Shown: piece after piece, positions 50,772 to 59,383 of the stretch
How the letters are laid out: the number at the start of each line of letters is the position of its first letter
Numbering within the stretch: position 1 is the first letter of the stretch
Origin: Agriterribacter humi
GTDB lineage: Bacteria > Bacteroidota > Bacteroidia > Chitinophagales > Chitinophagaceae
Assembly: GCF_009192765.1 (NCBI RefSeq)
Contig: NZ_VOHQ01000011.1
Location: 124,001-188,000 of the forward strand
Length of the DNA stretch: 64,000 bases
Direction: 5' to 3'
Translations under genes and position numbers: made by a program
Notes under the pieces: generated by a model
The model's input: only the letters and a program-made list of their open reading frames with translations
The model's database searches: none
What the model was told of the DNA's origin: nothing

Positions 50772-53700
50772 ATGAAAAAATTGATTGTATCCCAGTCAAA
50801 TGGGGATACTTGTCCAAAATTTCACAAACTGCTTATTGTCATGAAATTAACTGCAATATTATTAATTGTAGTGTGTCTCCAGGCTTCCGCAACGGGATAT
50901 TCTCAAAATGATGTGAGTATTTCTGTGAAAAATGTTGAGCTTAAAAAATTGTTCAACATGCTTCAAAAAAGTACAAGCTACCGCTTTCTTTATGAGGATA
51001 GGCAATTACCCGGAGATGTAAGGGTTAACATAGCGGTAGAAAAGGTATCCATACAAACCTTGCTGAATGATGTATTGCGCAACACGTCATTGCATTACAA
51101 AGTGCTTAATAACAACCTGGTAGTCCTCAGCAATGCTGCAGTAAATGAAATCATGAGCAGCATTATTAAAGGCCGGATAACCGATGAAACAGGGCAGCCG
51201 TTACCAGGTGTTAACATCCGTATCAAAGGCAGTACCTCCGGGATATCTACAGGTGCTGATGGCGCTTTCTCTATTGAAGTGCCTGAAAACAGTGTACTTG
51301 AAATTTCATTTATTGGGTATATAACCCAGGAAATTGCTGTAAAAAAAGATGAAAACATCAATTTGCAACTGGTGCCCGGCGATAAGAATTTAGACGAGGT
51401 GGTGGTGGTAGGTTTTGGTACTCAAAAGAAGGTAAACCTCACAGGAGCGGTAGATATGGTAACAGCGAAGCAACTCGAAAGCAGGCCCTTAACCAGTTTG
51501 GGTGCAGGGTTGCAGGGGTTGATTCCAAACCTTAATATTACTATTTCCAACGGAAGGGCAACTACCAGTCCCGCTTTTAATATTCGTGGTTTTACAAGCA
51601 TTAATGGCGGGGAACCTTTAATTATTGTAGACAATGTGCCTTTCACCATGGACGAAGTATCCAGGCTCAATCCTAACGATATTGAAAGCGTTTCTGTGTT
51701 AAAAGATGCTGCGTCTGCTGCTATTTACGGGGCACGTGCCTCTTTTGGAGTGGTGCTCATCTCCACCAAGACTGCAAAAGGAAACAAACTAAATGTAGCC
51801 GTTAATTCCTTTGTCGCTATCAGAACGATCGGCAAGCTGCCGGAATTGGTTACTGATCCTTACCTGGTGATGGATACTAAACATGAGGCGGGACGACCCC
51901 TTTATAACCTTTACCCGGAGGCTGCACGTGCATATGCCAAGCAAAGGTCAGAAGATCCTTCATTACCCGCTGTGATACTCAACCCCACAAACCCCGATTA
52001 CTGGTCATCTACCGGGTCTACCAATTGGTTGAACGAAGCTTATCACAAAACAGGTCCTACTTATAATACAAACCTGAGTGTTTCTAAACGTGCTGATAAA
52101 ATGGCCTATTATTTATCGGCCGATTATTACAGGCAGGATGGCATGTTGAAATATGGCAATGACATTTATAACCGTTACAATCTCAGGGGTAAAATTGATC
52201 TGAATATTACCCGGTGGCTCGACATCTCTAACAATACACTCATAACCAGCAGTGAGTACGATGCACCGGTATTGATGGATGCTGATTTTTTCTGGAATGT
52301 AAACAGGCAAAGTTCTTTGGACGTTCCCAAAAATCCTGATGGTTCCTGGACCTATCTCGGTGGTTCACTATTGGGAAGAATGCAGGAGGGCGGCCGCTCT
52401 AAAAACAGGCTCAATGAATTTCAGACTACTTTTTCCGCAAATATTTCGTTGATCAAAGGTGTTTGGGATCTAAAAGGCGATGCAACCATTAGAAGAGGTA
52501 ACGCGTTGACAAGATCTTATGATATTCCTGTTCCTTACAAAACAGGTCCTAATATCCCAGTGGCTTATGCAGGCGCCACCACTACCTGGGCACAGAACAA
52601 TAGTTTAAACAATCGGTACAATGTATATAATGTGTATACCGACTTTCATAAAAACTTTGGTAATCATTTTGTGCAGGGATTGGTAGGTTTTAACCAGGAG
52701 TATAGAATCGTTTCGACGGATACTGCCAGAAGAAATAATATTATTTCTACTTCATTGCCATCTATCGGGCTTAGCACCGGTACAATGACAGAATCTGAAA
52801 GGATCAGCGATTGGGCAATGCGCGGCGTTTTTTACCGCTTAGGCTATAATTACAAAGAACGTTACCTGCTTGAACTGAATGGACGGTATGACGGTTCATC
52901 GAGGTTTCCGGCAGATAAACGTTGGGGATTCTTTCCCAGCGCTTCCGCAGGTTGGGTGATCTCCGACGAACACTTTTTTCAGCCGGTAAAAAATGCTTTA
53001 GGGCTGAACCTTTTAAAACTCCGCGCATCGTATGGCAGTTTAGGAAACCAGGCGGCAGTTGCAGAATACGGCTATATACCTACCATGACGAACGGGCAGG
53101 TGAACCGTATTCTTGGAGCAAACCGCCCTATGGCTGTGTATGCACCAGGAGCAGTATCTGACAATTTTAGCTGGGAGAAAATTGAAACCATTAACTACGG
53201 TATTGACCTTGGTTTTTTTGAAAACCGGTTAACACTAAATTTCGACAAGTATACCCGTTACACAAAAGATATGTTGATTGCAGGTAAAACATTACCTGCG
53301 GTATTTGGAACCGCGGTACCCAGAGAAAATGCCGGTGACTTAAAAACAAAGGGTTGGGAACTGCGGCTTAACTGGAGAGATAATGGCAATTTGGCGGGAT
53401 CACCTTTCTTCTACAATCTCACCTTCACACTTGCTGATAATCGGTCATGGATTACCCGTTTCGATAATCCTGCCAGGTTGCTGAGTAATTATTATGTAGG
53501 TCAGGAAATTGGTGAAATATGGGGTGCGGATATCATTGGTTTCTTTAATGACGAGGCGGATTTGACCAACAGTCCCAATCAAACAGCGATGGGTACCGAT
53601 GATCAGTCGTACCAGTTTTTTGTAGGCGATCCCAAATTTGCAGATCTTAATAAAGATGGTGTGGTGAATAAGGGTAAAAGTACAGTAGATGATCCGGGCG

Positions 53701-54233
53701 ACCTGCATAAAGTTGGTAACAGTGCACCACGCTTGCCTTATGGCATTGACCTGGCAGGAGGCTGGAAAGGATTTGATATGCGCGTATTCATCCAGGGCAT
53801 AGGAAAAAGAGACTGGTATCCCGGTGCATCGAACGTATATTTCTGGGGGGTGTATGCGCAGCCCTGGACCAATGTAACCGTTCAGAACCTTGATCACTGG
53901 ACCCCGGAAAACCATAATGCTTATTTTCCTGCAGTTCGTGCTTATAGTGCGGAAGATAATATGCAGCAGTTAAGCATCCCAAACAAAAGGTATATGCAGA
54001 ATGGAGCCTATGCGCGTGTAAAAAATGTAACCTTAGGTTACACGCTTCCGGATGGTTTACTACGAAGAGCCAGGCTGAGCAAGCTTCGTTTTTATGTAAG
54101 TGCGGAGAATATTTTTGAGATATCGCATATCAGGGTAAAACTTGATCCTGAATCTCTGGCTACAGGTAGCAGGGCACAGGCAGCGTATCCATTCCAGCGC
54201 ACCTATTCTTTTGGACTAAACCTTAATTTTTAA
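50772..54233 (+). CDS. SusC/RagA-family TonB-dependent transporter with STN domain (locus C)
   Basis: An 1153-residue outer-membrane importer. Leader and signal core (MKLTAILLIVVCLQASATGYSQ), STN domain (VSISVKNVELKKLFNMLQKS), carboxypeptidase-like domain (IIKGRITDETGQPLPGVNIR), plug (VVVVGFGTQKKVNLTGAVDM and SVLKDAASAAIYGARASFG) and a barrel ending YPFQRTYSFGLNLNF. It closely parallels the locus B SusC in order and in many segments. A GTATCCC / GGGATAC inverted repeat lies in its 5' coding end. Downstream GH16 and a broken phosphodiesterase gene hint at a beta-glucan or a decorated polysaccharide as ligand. Confidence 0.94.
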   Translation: MKKLIVSQSNGDTCPKFHKLLIVMKLTAILLIVVCLQASATGYSQNDVSISVKNVELKKLFNMLQKSTSYRFLYEDRQLPGDVRVNIAVEKVSIQTLLNDVLRNTSLHYKVLNNNLVVLSNAAVNEIMSSIIKGRITDETGQPLPGVNIRIKGSTSGISTGADGAFSIEVPENSVLEISFIGYITQEIAVKKDENINLQLVPGDKNLDEVVVVGFGTQKKVNLTGAVDMVTAKQLESRPLTSLGAGLQGLIPNLNITISNGRATTSPAFNIRGFTSINGGEPLIIVDNVPFTMDEVSRLNPNDIESVSVLKDAASAAIYGARASFGVVLISTKTAKGNKLNVAVNSFVAIRTIGKLPELVTDPYLVMDTKHEAGRPLYNLYPEAARAYAKQRSEDPSLPAVILNPTNPDYWSSTGSTNWLNEAYHKTGPTYNTNLSVSKRADKMAYYLSADYYRQDGMLKYGNDIYNRYNLRGKIDLNITRWLDISNNTLITSSEYDAPVLMDADFFWNVNRQSSLDVPKNPDGSWTYLGGSLLGRMQEGGRSKNRLNEFQTTFSANISLIKGVWDLKGDATIRRGNALTRSYDIPVPYKTGPNIPVAYAGATTTWAQNNSLNNRYNVYNVYTDFHKNFGNHFVQGLVGFNQEYRIVSTDTARRNNIISTSLPSIGLSTGTMTESERISDWAMRGVFYRLGYNYKERYLLELNGRYDGSSRFPADKRWGFFPSASAGWVISDEHFFQPVKNALGLNLLKLRASYGSLGNQAAVAEYGYIPTMTNGQVNRILGANRPMAVYAPGAVSDNFSWEKIETINYGIDLGFFENRLTLNFDKYTRYTKDMLIAGKTLPAVFGTAVPRENAGDLKTKGWELRLNWRDNGNLAGSPFFYNLTFTLADNRSWITRFDNPARLLSNYYVGQEIGEIWGADIIGFFNDEADLTNSPNQTAMGTDDQSYQFFVGDPKFADLNKDGVVNKGKSTVDDPGDLHKVGNSAPRLPYGIDLAGGWKGFDMRVFIQGIGKRDWYPGASNVYFWGVYAQPWTNVTVQNLDHWTPENHNAYFPAVRAYSAEDNMQQLSIPNKRYMQNGAYARVKNVTLGYTLPDGLLRRARLSKLRFYVSAENIFEISHIRVKLDPESLATGSRAQAAYPFQRTYSFGLNLNF
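50787..50809. repeat. Inverted repeat inside the leader of locus C susC
   Basis: GTATCCC (50787-50793) and GGGATAC (50803-50809), a perfect 7-bp stem with a 9-nt loop, 15 nt after the ATG start. Confidence 0.4.
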
Positions 54234-54252
54234 TCTGTCAACACAAAACATA

Positions 54253-56049
54253 ATGAAACATACAATATATTTTCTATTGGCAGGTTTTGCGCTGTTGAGT
54301 TCATGCAATAAAGATTTTCTGCAACGCAATCCTCAAACATCCATAACACAAAATGAATTCTTTAATACTGTTGCCGATCTGGAAACCTATACCAACGGCT
54401 TTTACAGTATGATGAGTACCAACTCGTACGATCCTTATACTGATCTTTACTCAGATAATATATCCATTAATACCGGTGGCAGTGAAACCGATAACCTGAT
54501 ACGGGGTGGCATCACACCCGGAACTGTAGCAGGATGGAATAATTGGGGGAATCTGCGTACGGTCAATTTCTTTTTGGCCTATGCCGGAAAAGCTGTAGGA
54601 GACCAGGTTGTGATCAATCATTTTATGGGTGTAGCACGGTTTTTCAGGGCGCAGTTTTATTATAACATGGTAAAACGATATGGTGACGTGCCATGGTATT
54701 CCGCCGTAATTGGTACTTCCGATGAAGAGCTGTTGTATAAACCCAAAGACCCACGCACATTGGTTGTAGATTCTGTAATGGCAGATCTTGAATATGCAAT
54801 TGCAAATATACTACCCAACAGAACCAACAATACGATGCTTACCAAATGGACCGCATTATCTCTCTTGTCCAGAGTAGCATTGCATGAAGGTACTTACAGG
54901 TTATATCACGATGAACTGAGTTTACAAAGCTCAGCACAAGCTTTTTTGCAGCGTGCAGCTACAGCTTCTCAAACCATTATTGATGAAGGTGGTTTTGCGG
55001 TCTACAATACCGGTAATGGCGGAATGGATTTCAGATCATTATTCTGCAGCAATAATCTTTCAGCCAACAAAGAAGTGATTATGTTGTGGAAAAACAGCAG
55101 GGAAGAAGCTGTGGCAAACAACACAAGCACCGTATTGGACTGGCAGTGGGCTTTAAGTGCAAGCCTGGAGCATGAATTTTTAAATGCAGACGGCACGCCG
55201 TTTACCAATGTCGTAAATTATGATAAGAAAACTTTTGTAGAGGCATTTCAAAATCGCGACCCACGGTTGGCAGAAACCATTATGCCACCGGGCTTTGCGC
55301 TTACACCTGGCGGCCCCTCCTACATTTCCAAACCTAGTTTCGGTGGTTACTTACAAATAAAATTTTTTCCCCGCGATGCTGCCGTTCGTGGCGGATGGGA
55401 ATTGAATTATACTGATCTGCCTATTTACCGTTATGCTGAGGTGTTACTTATTAATGCGGAGGCGAAGGCTGAGTTGGGAACGCTTACTCAAACCGATCTG
55501 GATAATACCATTAACCTTTTACGCAGAAGAGTTGGTATGCCCGATCTGAATCTTGTTGCGGCAAATACAACCCCCGATCCGTACTTGTCGGCAAAGTATC
55601 CATTGGTTACAGGTGCCAGTAAAGGTGTAATCCTGGAAATAAGGCGTGAACGCCGTGTGGAACTGGCTTGTGAAGGAAAGCGTCTTGATGACCTGTATCG
55701 CTGGAAAGCCGGATCGTTATTAGGAGAGGATTCGAAAGGCATGTATGTACCCGCACTGGGCGGTATTGATATTACAGGTGATGGCGTTGAAGACATTGCT
55801 ATACTGGAAGCCCCGGGGCAGGAAGGACCCATTGCCGGTTTGCCTCCTGAAGTGCAAGCCAGTGTTGTAAAATATTATTTGTCTGACGGAAGCTTTTATC
55901 TCTCCAATACAAATGAAGGAAGCATCATGTTCGGAAGGGACAAGCAGCAACCAAGGAACTTTATTGAACCGAAATATTATTACTTCCCCATACCGCAGGA
56001 ACAAATTGTTCTTAACGAACAACTTACCCAGCCTGCCGGCTGGGAATAA
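54253..56049 (+). CDS. SusD/RagB-family lipoprotein (locus C)
   Basis: A 598-residue SusD-like protein with lipoprotein signal KHTIYFLLAGFALLSSC. It has KDFLQRNPQTSITQNEFFNTVADL, VARFFRAQFYYNMVKRYGDVPWYSA, RYAEVLLINAEAKAELG and EIRRERRVELACEGKRLDDLYRW. It starts 19 bp after susC and is clearly paralogous to the locus B SusD. A strong terminator follows its stop. Confidence 0.93.
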   Translation: MKHTIYFLLAGFALLSSCNKDFLQRNPQTSITQNEFFNTVADLETYTNGFYSMMSTNSYDPYTDLYSDNISINTGGSETDNLIRGGITPGTVAGWNNWGNLRTVNFFLAYAGKAVGDQVVINHFMGVARFFRAQFYYNMVKRYGDVPWYSAVIGTSDEELLYKPKDPRTLVVDSVMADLEYAIANILPNRTNNTMLTKWTALSLLSRVALHEGTYRLYHDELSLQSSAQAFLQRAATASQTIIDEGGFAVYNTGNGGMDFRSLFCSNNLSANKEVIMLWKNSREEAVANNTSTVLDWQWALSASLEHEFLNADGTPFTNVVNYDKKTFVEAFQNRDPRLAETIMPPGFALTPGGPSYISKPSFGGYLQIKFFPRDAAVRGGWELNYTDLPIYRYAEVLLINAEAKAELGTLTQTDLDNTINLLRRRVGMPDLNLVAANTTPDPYLSAKYPLVTGASKGVILEIRRERRVELACEGKRLDDLYRWKAGSLLGEDSKGMYVPALGGIDITGDGVEDIAILEAPGQEGPIAGLPPEVQASVVKYYLSDGSFYLSNTNEGSIMFGRDKQQPRNFIEPKYYYFPIPQEQIVLNEQLTQPAGWE

Positions 56050-56411
56050 GAATCTATAGATCGGTTGTAGAACACCGGTGGGATACTTAGTTGTCTCACC
56101 GGTTTATTTTTGCCTGAAAATATGATTACGGTTTTGCATATAACGGATGTGTGTATCCGTACTGTGGTTTAAATAATATTCCTGTTTAAAAAAGTAACTA
56201 TTATTGCAATAAATAGCCTCCATCATTTAGAAATAGTTATAAAGAATATGACCACACGACAATTACGAAAGCACTACGTGTTTGTTACTATAGCATATCG
56301 GAAAAGGAGGCACGCTTCCGCATTTTTGATACGACAGGCAAACTGGTGATGAATTGGTTATCCCATAAAAGATAAATCAGGGCCAACTATTAAAAACAAA
56401 AATGAAATTAC
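56050..56411. other. 362-bp intergenic region after locus C susD
   Basis: It holds the terminator at 56074-56111 and, near 56285-56371, a short open stretch reading EARFRIFDTTGKLVMNW before a stop. That stretch resembles a fragment of a T9SS-type C-terminal domain and may be a gene remnant. Nothing else is supported. Confidence 0.4.
56074..56111 (+). terminator. Intrinsic terminator of locus C susCD
   Basis: ACCGGTGGGA (56074-56083) pairs with TCTCACCGGT (56094-56103) over 10 bp with one G-T wobble and a 10-nt loop. TTATTTTTG follows. Confidence 0.85.
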
Positions 56412-56844
56412 ATGTGCAGATCATTGTTCAACTTACCCGGATATGCTGTTTTTTTTCTTTTTCTATCCTGCTCTTCCAATAAAATCCCATCAGGAGCCAC
56501 AACTAAAAATGCTGTAAAGGTGATGACCTATAATGTACATCATTGCAATCCTCCGGAAAAGGCTGATGTTATTGATGCAGATGCTGTTGCTGCGGTTATC
56601 AAAAAACAACATGCAGATATGGTGGCTGTGCAGGAAGTGGATGTAAATACCGTGCGTTGATGAGCATTTCACGCGTACCTGCAATAACTGCCCTTCAACT
56701 TTTTGGGAAAGCGGTGAAACAGGGGCTATAGATTTTATTGCATTCGGTTCAAAAGACGCTTTTAATGTTTTATCGCATAATGTAGTGCAAAATAAAGAGG
56801 CATCAGATCACATGCCTGTTATTGCGGAGTTACAGCCAAAGTAA
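56412..56844 (+). pseudogene. Endonuclease/exonuclease/phosphatase family remnant
   Basis: The first 82 codons encode a lipoprotein signal (FFLFLSCSSN) and the start of an EEP domain: KVMTYNVHHCNPPEKADVID, then ADMVAVQEVD with the catalytic Glu, then a TGA stop at 56658-56660. In the next frame from 56659 the C-terminal end of the same family continues (CPSTFWESGETGAIDFIAFG and SDHMPVIAELQPK) to a TAA at 56844. Intact members are about 280 residues, so the central part (about 130 residues or more) is deleted and the frame shifted. A T-run in the signal region (56448-56461) and a second start at 56402 in another frame suggest a further indel there. Intact, it would have been a secreted phosphodiesterase or phosphatase. 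Confidence 0.85.
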
Positions 56845-56870
56845 TTACTGATCACGAACAATATACATGT

Positions 56871-57665
56871 ATGAAGAGTAAGAAATTATTTCCGCTTTCA
56901 TTTTTAGCAATCCTGCTCGTTTCCTGCGCAGGCACAAAGCATGTCCCAAAAATGGAACTGAACTGGGAGGAAAATTTTAACCAAGTTAATGGTTTCGATA
57001 CCAGCCGGTGGTCAAAAATACCCCGCGGAACCTCAGACTGGCAAAAGTATATGAGCGATTTTGACAGTTGCTATGCCATGCGTGATGGTAAATTAATATT
57101 GCGTGGTATAGTTAACAATAGCTTGCCGAACGATACTGCCAGTTATTTAACCGGCGGCGTATACACAAAAGATAAAGTGAGCTTTGGCTTTGGCCGGCTG
57201 GAAATATATGCAAAGCTGAATGGAGCACATGGTGCGTGGCCGGCTTTCTGGTTGTTATCGCAGGGCATGAAATGGCCGGATGGTGGCGAAATAGATATTA
57301 TGGAAAGATTGAACTTTGATGCTATCGCCTACCAAACGGTACATTCTCATTATACCTATACTCTGAAAATGAAAGAACCGAAACAGGGAGCAACCGGAGT
57401 GATCAATCCCAATGGCTTTAACAATTACGCTGTGGAGTTGCACCCGGATAGCTTAGTTTTTTTCATAAATAATAAAAGAACGTTCTCTTATCCCCGTATT
57501 CATACGGACAAAGAAGGACAATTTCCTTTTGATAAGTATAAATATTACCTGTTGCTGGATATGCAGTTGGGCGGCAGTTGGGTTGGTAAAGTTGATCCCG
57601 CAGATCTGCCTGTTGAAATGGAAATTGACTGGGTAAGGTTTTATGCCTTTAAGCAGAAACGTTAA
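56871..57665 (+). CDS. Glycoside hydrolase family 16 lipoprotein
   Basis: A 264-residue lipoprotein with signal KSKKLFPLSFLAILLVSC. The GH16 fold is well marked: LNWEENFNQVNGFDTSRWSK, GGVYTKDKVSFGFGRLEIYA, GAWPAFWLL and the catalytic GGEIDIMERLN (Glu-x-Asp-x-x-Glu, about residues 140-145), ending EIDWVRFYAF. GH16 enzymes cleave beta-1,3- or beta-1,4-linked glucans and galactans; laminarinase-like activity is most common for this layout. It lies 27 bp after the EEP remnant, at the end of locus C, and is probably surface-exposed next to SusCD. Confidence 0.9.
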   Translation: MKSKKLFPLSFLAILLVSCAGTKHVPKMELNWEENFNQVNGFDTSRWSKIPRGTSDWQKYMSDFDSCYAMRDGKLILRGIVNNSLPNDTASYLTGGVYTKDKVSFGFGRLEIYAKLNGAHGAWPAFWLLSQGMKWPDGGEIDIMERLNFDAIAYQTVHSHYTYTLKMKEPKQGATGVINPNGFNNYAVELHPDSLVFFINNKRTFSYPRIHTDKEGQFPFDKYKYYLLLDMQLGGSWVGKVDPADLPVEMEIDWVRFYAFKQKR

Positions 57666-57701
57666 ATGTATGCCGGGGAATGAAGTAGTATGTAAGATTT
57701 T

Positions 57702-57923
57702 CTATAGTTTCCGGAGCAGCCACAGGAGTAGGGAGAGCATGATACTAAAAAGGATCATGGTAGTGATGGGAAAATAAAAACGGAAATTTTCTTTTTCAAT
57801 ACGGATGTCTCCGGGCAGGCGTCCGATCCAGTGCAGCCTGTCGTGAAAAAAGTAAATCACAATGCCTGCAATAACAATCAGCGCTCCTCCTGCGATGATG
57901 TACTTACCTGTTTCAGCGTTCAT
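57702..57923 (-). CDS. DUF2905-family small membrane protein
   Basis: A 73-residue protein with two membrane helices: GKYIIAGGALIVIAGIVIYFF and FYFPITTMILFSIMLSLLLW. Between them lies the conserved WIGRLPGDIRIEKEN, the DUF2905 signature. Function is unknown. It is transcribed toward the GH16 gene, in convergent orientation, and lies just after the SAM hydrolase gene on the same strand. Confidence 0.85.
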   Translation of the reverse strand: MNAETGKYIIAGGALIVIAGIVIYFFHDRLHWIGRLPGDIRIEKENFRFYFPITTMILFSIMLSLLLWLLRKL

Positions 57924-57989
57924 TACATAAAATTAAAAAAATTAGCCATGCGGCCGGGATGCCAGGCATAAGAATGACCAGGCCCTGAG

Positions 57990-58808
57990 CTATTCAAAGA
58001 ATATGCGTATGGTTTGATAAAACAAACGGTTTTGCAAATGTGCCGATTGCTTTTCAGAGTATCCCTGTAATCCCAGCAGCCCGGCGGCATTGCCTTTGTT
58101 GATGGCAATTTCGAGATAACCTGCCGAGTTAAACAGCGCCAGCTTTTCGCCCTCCGGCACATCGGCATAGGTTTCACTGATTCTTTCAATCACTTCATCT
58201 CTTTTAAAGGCAATGGTAAAACGCCGTCCTTTTCGTTGCTCCTCAAAAGCTTCACGTGTAATATTGATCACCACGTTTTCAAAATGATCTATAAAAATAA
58301 TTTGTCCTTCAATCCAGTTTTCGCCAAGCATCGGCCGCAATGGATTTTTTTCCAGTATATCTATATCCGGCGTGCCAATGCTGTGAAGGCTTTCTCCTTT
58401 TGCGATGGCTTGTATGCTTTTGCCAAATATGCGTGTGATATATAATGCGTTTTTGGCCACCATTTTATCCATGGGCAGCCCAATCACCATTTCAGGTTTT
58501 CCTTCTGCGATCATGGTAAGCAGCCCGTTATCGGCGCATAAAATATATTGCCGGTTGTAAAAAGCCAGCAACAGGTGTTCATGCTTGTTTTCAAAAAGGT
58601 TTACCAGCACAATATGAAAAGTAAAGTCGGGAAAATTTTTAATGGCGTTGCGGCACACGTAAGCCGCCTGGGGATAATTAAATGGTGTAAGTTCATGGCT
58701 GATGTCCACCAGTGTGCATCCGGGAATCACTTGCAGCAACTGTCCTTTAATAGCCCCTGCCAGGTAGTCTTTTTGTCCGATATCTGATGTAAGTGTTATT
58801 AAGGGCAT
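57990..58808 (-). CDS. S-adenosyl-L-methionine hydrolase (adenosine-forming), DUF62 family
   Basis: A 272-residue cytoplasmic protein of the SAM hydroxide adenosyltransferase / fluorinase-chlorinase family. It shows LTSDIGQKDYLAGAIKGQLL, DISHELTPFNYPQAAY, HIVLVNLFENK, LCADNGLLTMI and the C-terminal domain FIDHFENVVINIT with LALFNSAGYLEIAINKGNAAGLLG. The standard bacterial members hydrolyse SAM to adenosine and methionine; halogenation is restricted to specialised relatives and is not suggested here. Confidence 0.88.
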   Translation of the reverse strand: MPLITLTSDIGQKDYLAGAIKGQLLQVIPGCTLVDISHELTPFNYPQAAYVCRNAIKNFPDFTFHIVLVNLFENKHEHLLLAFYNRQYILCADNGLLTMIAEGKPEMVIGLPMDKMVAKNALYITRIFGKSIQAIAKGESLHSIGTPDIDILEKNPLRPMLGENWIEGQIIFIDHFENVVINITREAFEEQRKGRRFTIAFKRDEVIERISETYADVPEGEKLALFNSAGYLEIAINKGNAAGLLGLQGYSEKQSAHLQNRLFYQTIRIFFE

Positions 58809-58946
58809 GTGTGATCAACAATAGTACAACTATATTCGTGCAAAAATAAGAGACTACACCCGTAATAAACATTGTTTAACGGAATGAACCGGGTGGATTG
58901 GTGTGCAAAAGCTGCTGTAAAAGAAAAAGCATTGATTTTTTTTAAA

Positions 58947-58977
58947 GTTTGGAGGAATGCCTTTTTCCCTTATTTTT
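58947..58977 (+). promoter_or_regulatory. tRNA-Lys promoter (TTTG, 19 nt, TATTTTTG)
   Basis: TTTG at 58947-58950 and TATTTTTG at 58970-58977 with a 19-nt spacer match the Bacteroidota housekeeping promoter consensus exactly. Transcription would start about 55-60 nt before the tRNA. Confidence 0.8.
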
Positions 58978-59040
58978 GCACTCCCAAAAACGAGAGGGGT
59001 TTATCCTTATTTTAAGGGTGGCGCACTTCTTAATGGTTAT

Positions 59041-59113
59041 GATTCCGTAGCTCAGCTGGTAGAGCAATACACTTTTAATGTATGGGTCCTGGGTTCGAGT
59101 CCCAGCGGGATCA
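59041..59113 (+). tRNA. tRNA-Lys(UUU)
   Basis: The 73-nt cloverleaf is complete: acceptor GATTCCG with CGGGATC and discriminator A, D-arm GCTCAGCTGGTAGAGC, anticodon arm ATACA-CTTTTAA-TGTAT with anticodon TTT, and T-arm with GGTTCGAGTCC. CCA is not encoded. Its U34 is a substrate for the MnmA encoded at 11001. The element to the right begins next to its 3' end. Confidence 0.95.
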
Positions 59114-59124
59114 CTTTTTGAAGA

Positions 59125-59158
59125 TTAGGTGTCTGAAAATCAGGCACCTAATTCTTTT
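59125..59158 (+). terminator. Intrinsic terminator downstream of tRNA-Lys
   Basis: TTAGGTGTCTGA (59125-59136) pairs with TCAGGCACCTAA (59140-59151) over 12 bp with one T-G wobble and an AAA loop, then TTCTTTT. Confidence 0.85.
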
Positions 59159-59179
59159 ACTCTATAATTTACTCTATAA
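59156..59179. repeat. 12-bp direct tandem repeat beside tRNA-Lys (possible recombinase arm sites)
   Basis: TTTACTCTATAA is present twice in tandem (59156-59167, 59168-59179), with further TTTACT motifs near 59201-59220. Repeated short motifs near a tRNA end can be arm-type sites for a tyrosine recombinase; this is not proven. Confidence 0.4.
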
Positions 59180-59383
59180 AGAACTCTGAGGTTTCTGATA
59201 GTTTACTATTTTTTACTCTGCATGAACTATCCTTACAAAGATAAATTGATTATGCCTTGATTTAATATATCAATTTGCCAGAGGAAAAGAGAGATGTTAA
59301 ATAGATTAACCTGGTCAAATTTTGAACAGGTCACTTTCCATAACTTTCCTCTATTAGTTTTATTTTTGAAAAAAGGATAAGTG

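Noticed and set aside
57923-58189. Minus-strand 88-codon ORF
   Set aside because: It overlaps the SAM hydrolase gene in another frame; that gene has clear family motifs.
57990-58808. Fluorinase or chlorinase activity for the DUF62 protein
   Set aside because: Most bacterial members are SAM hydrolases and there is no halometabolite gene context.
59156-59179. CRISPR-like array from the tandem TTTACTCTATAA repeats
   Set aside because: Only two adjacent 12-bp units without spacers of regular length; no cas genes nearby.
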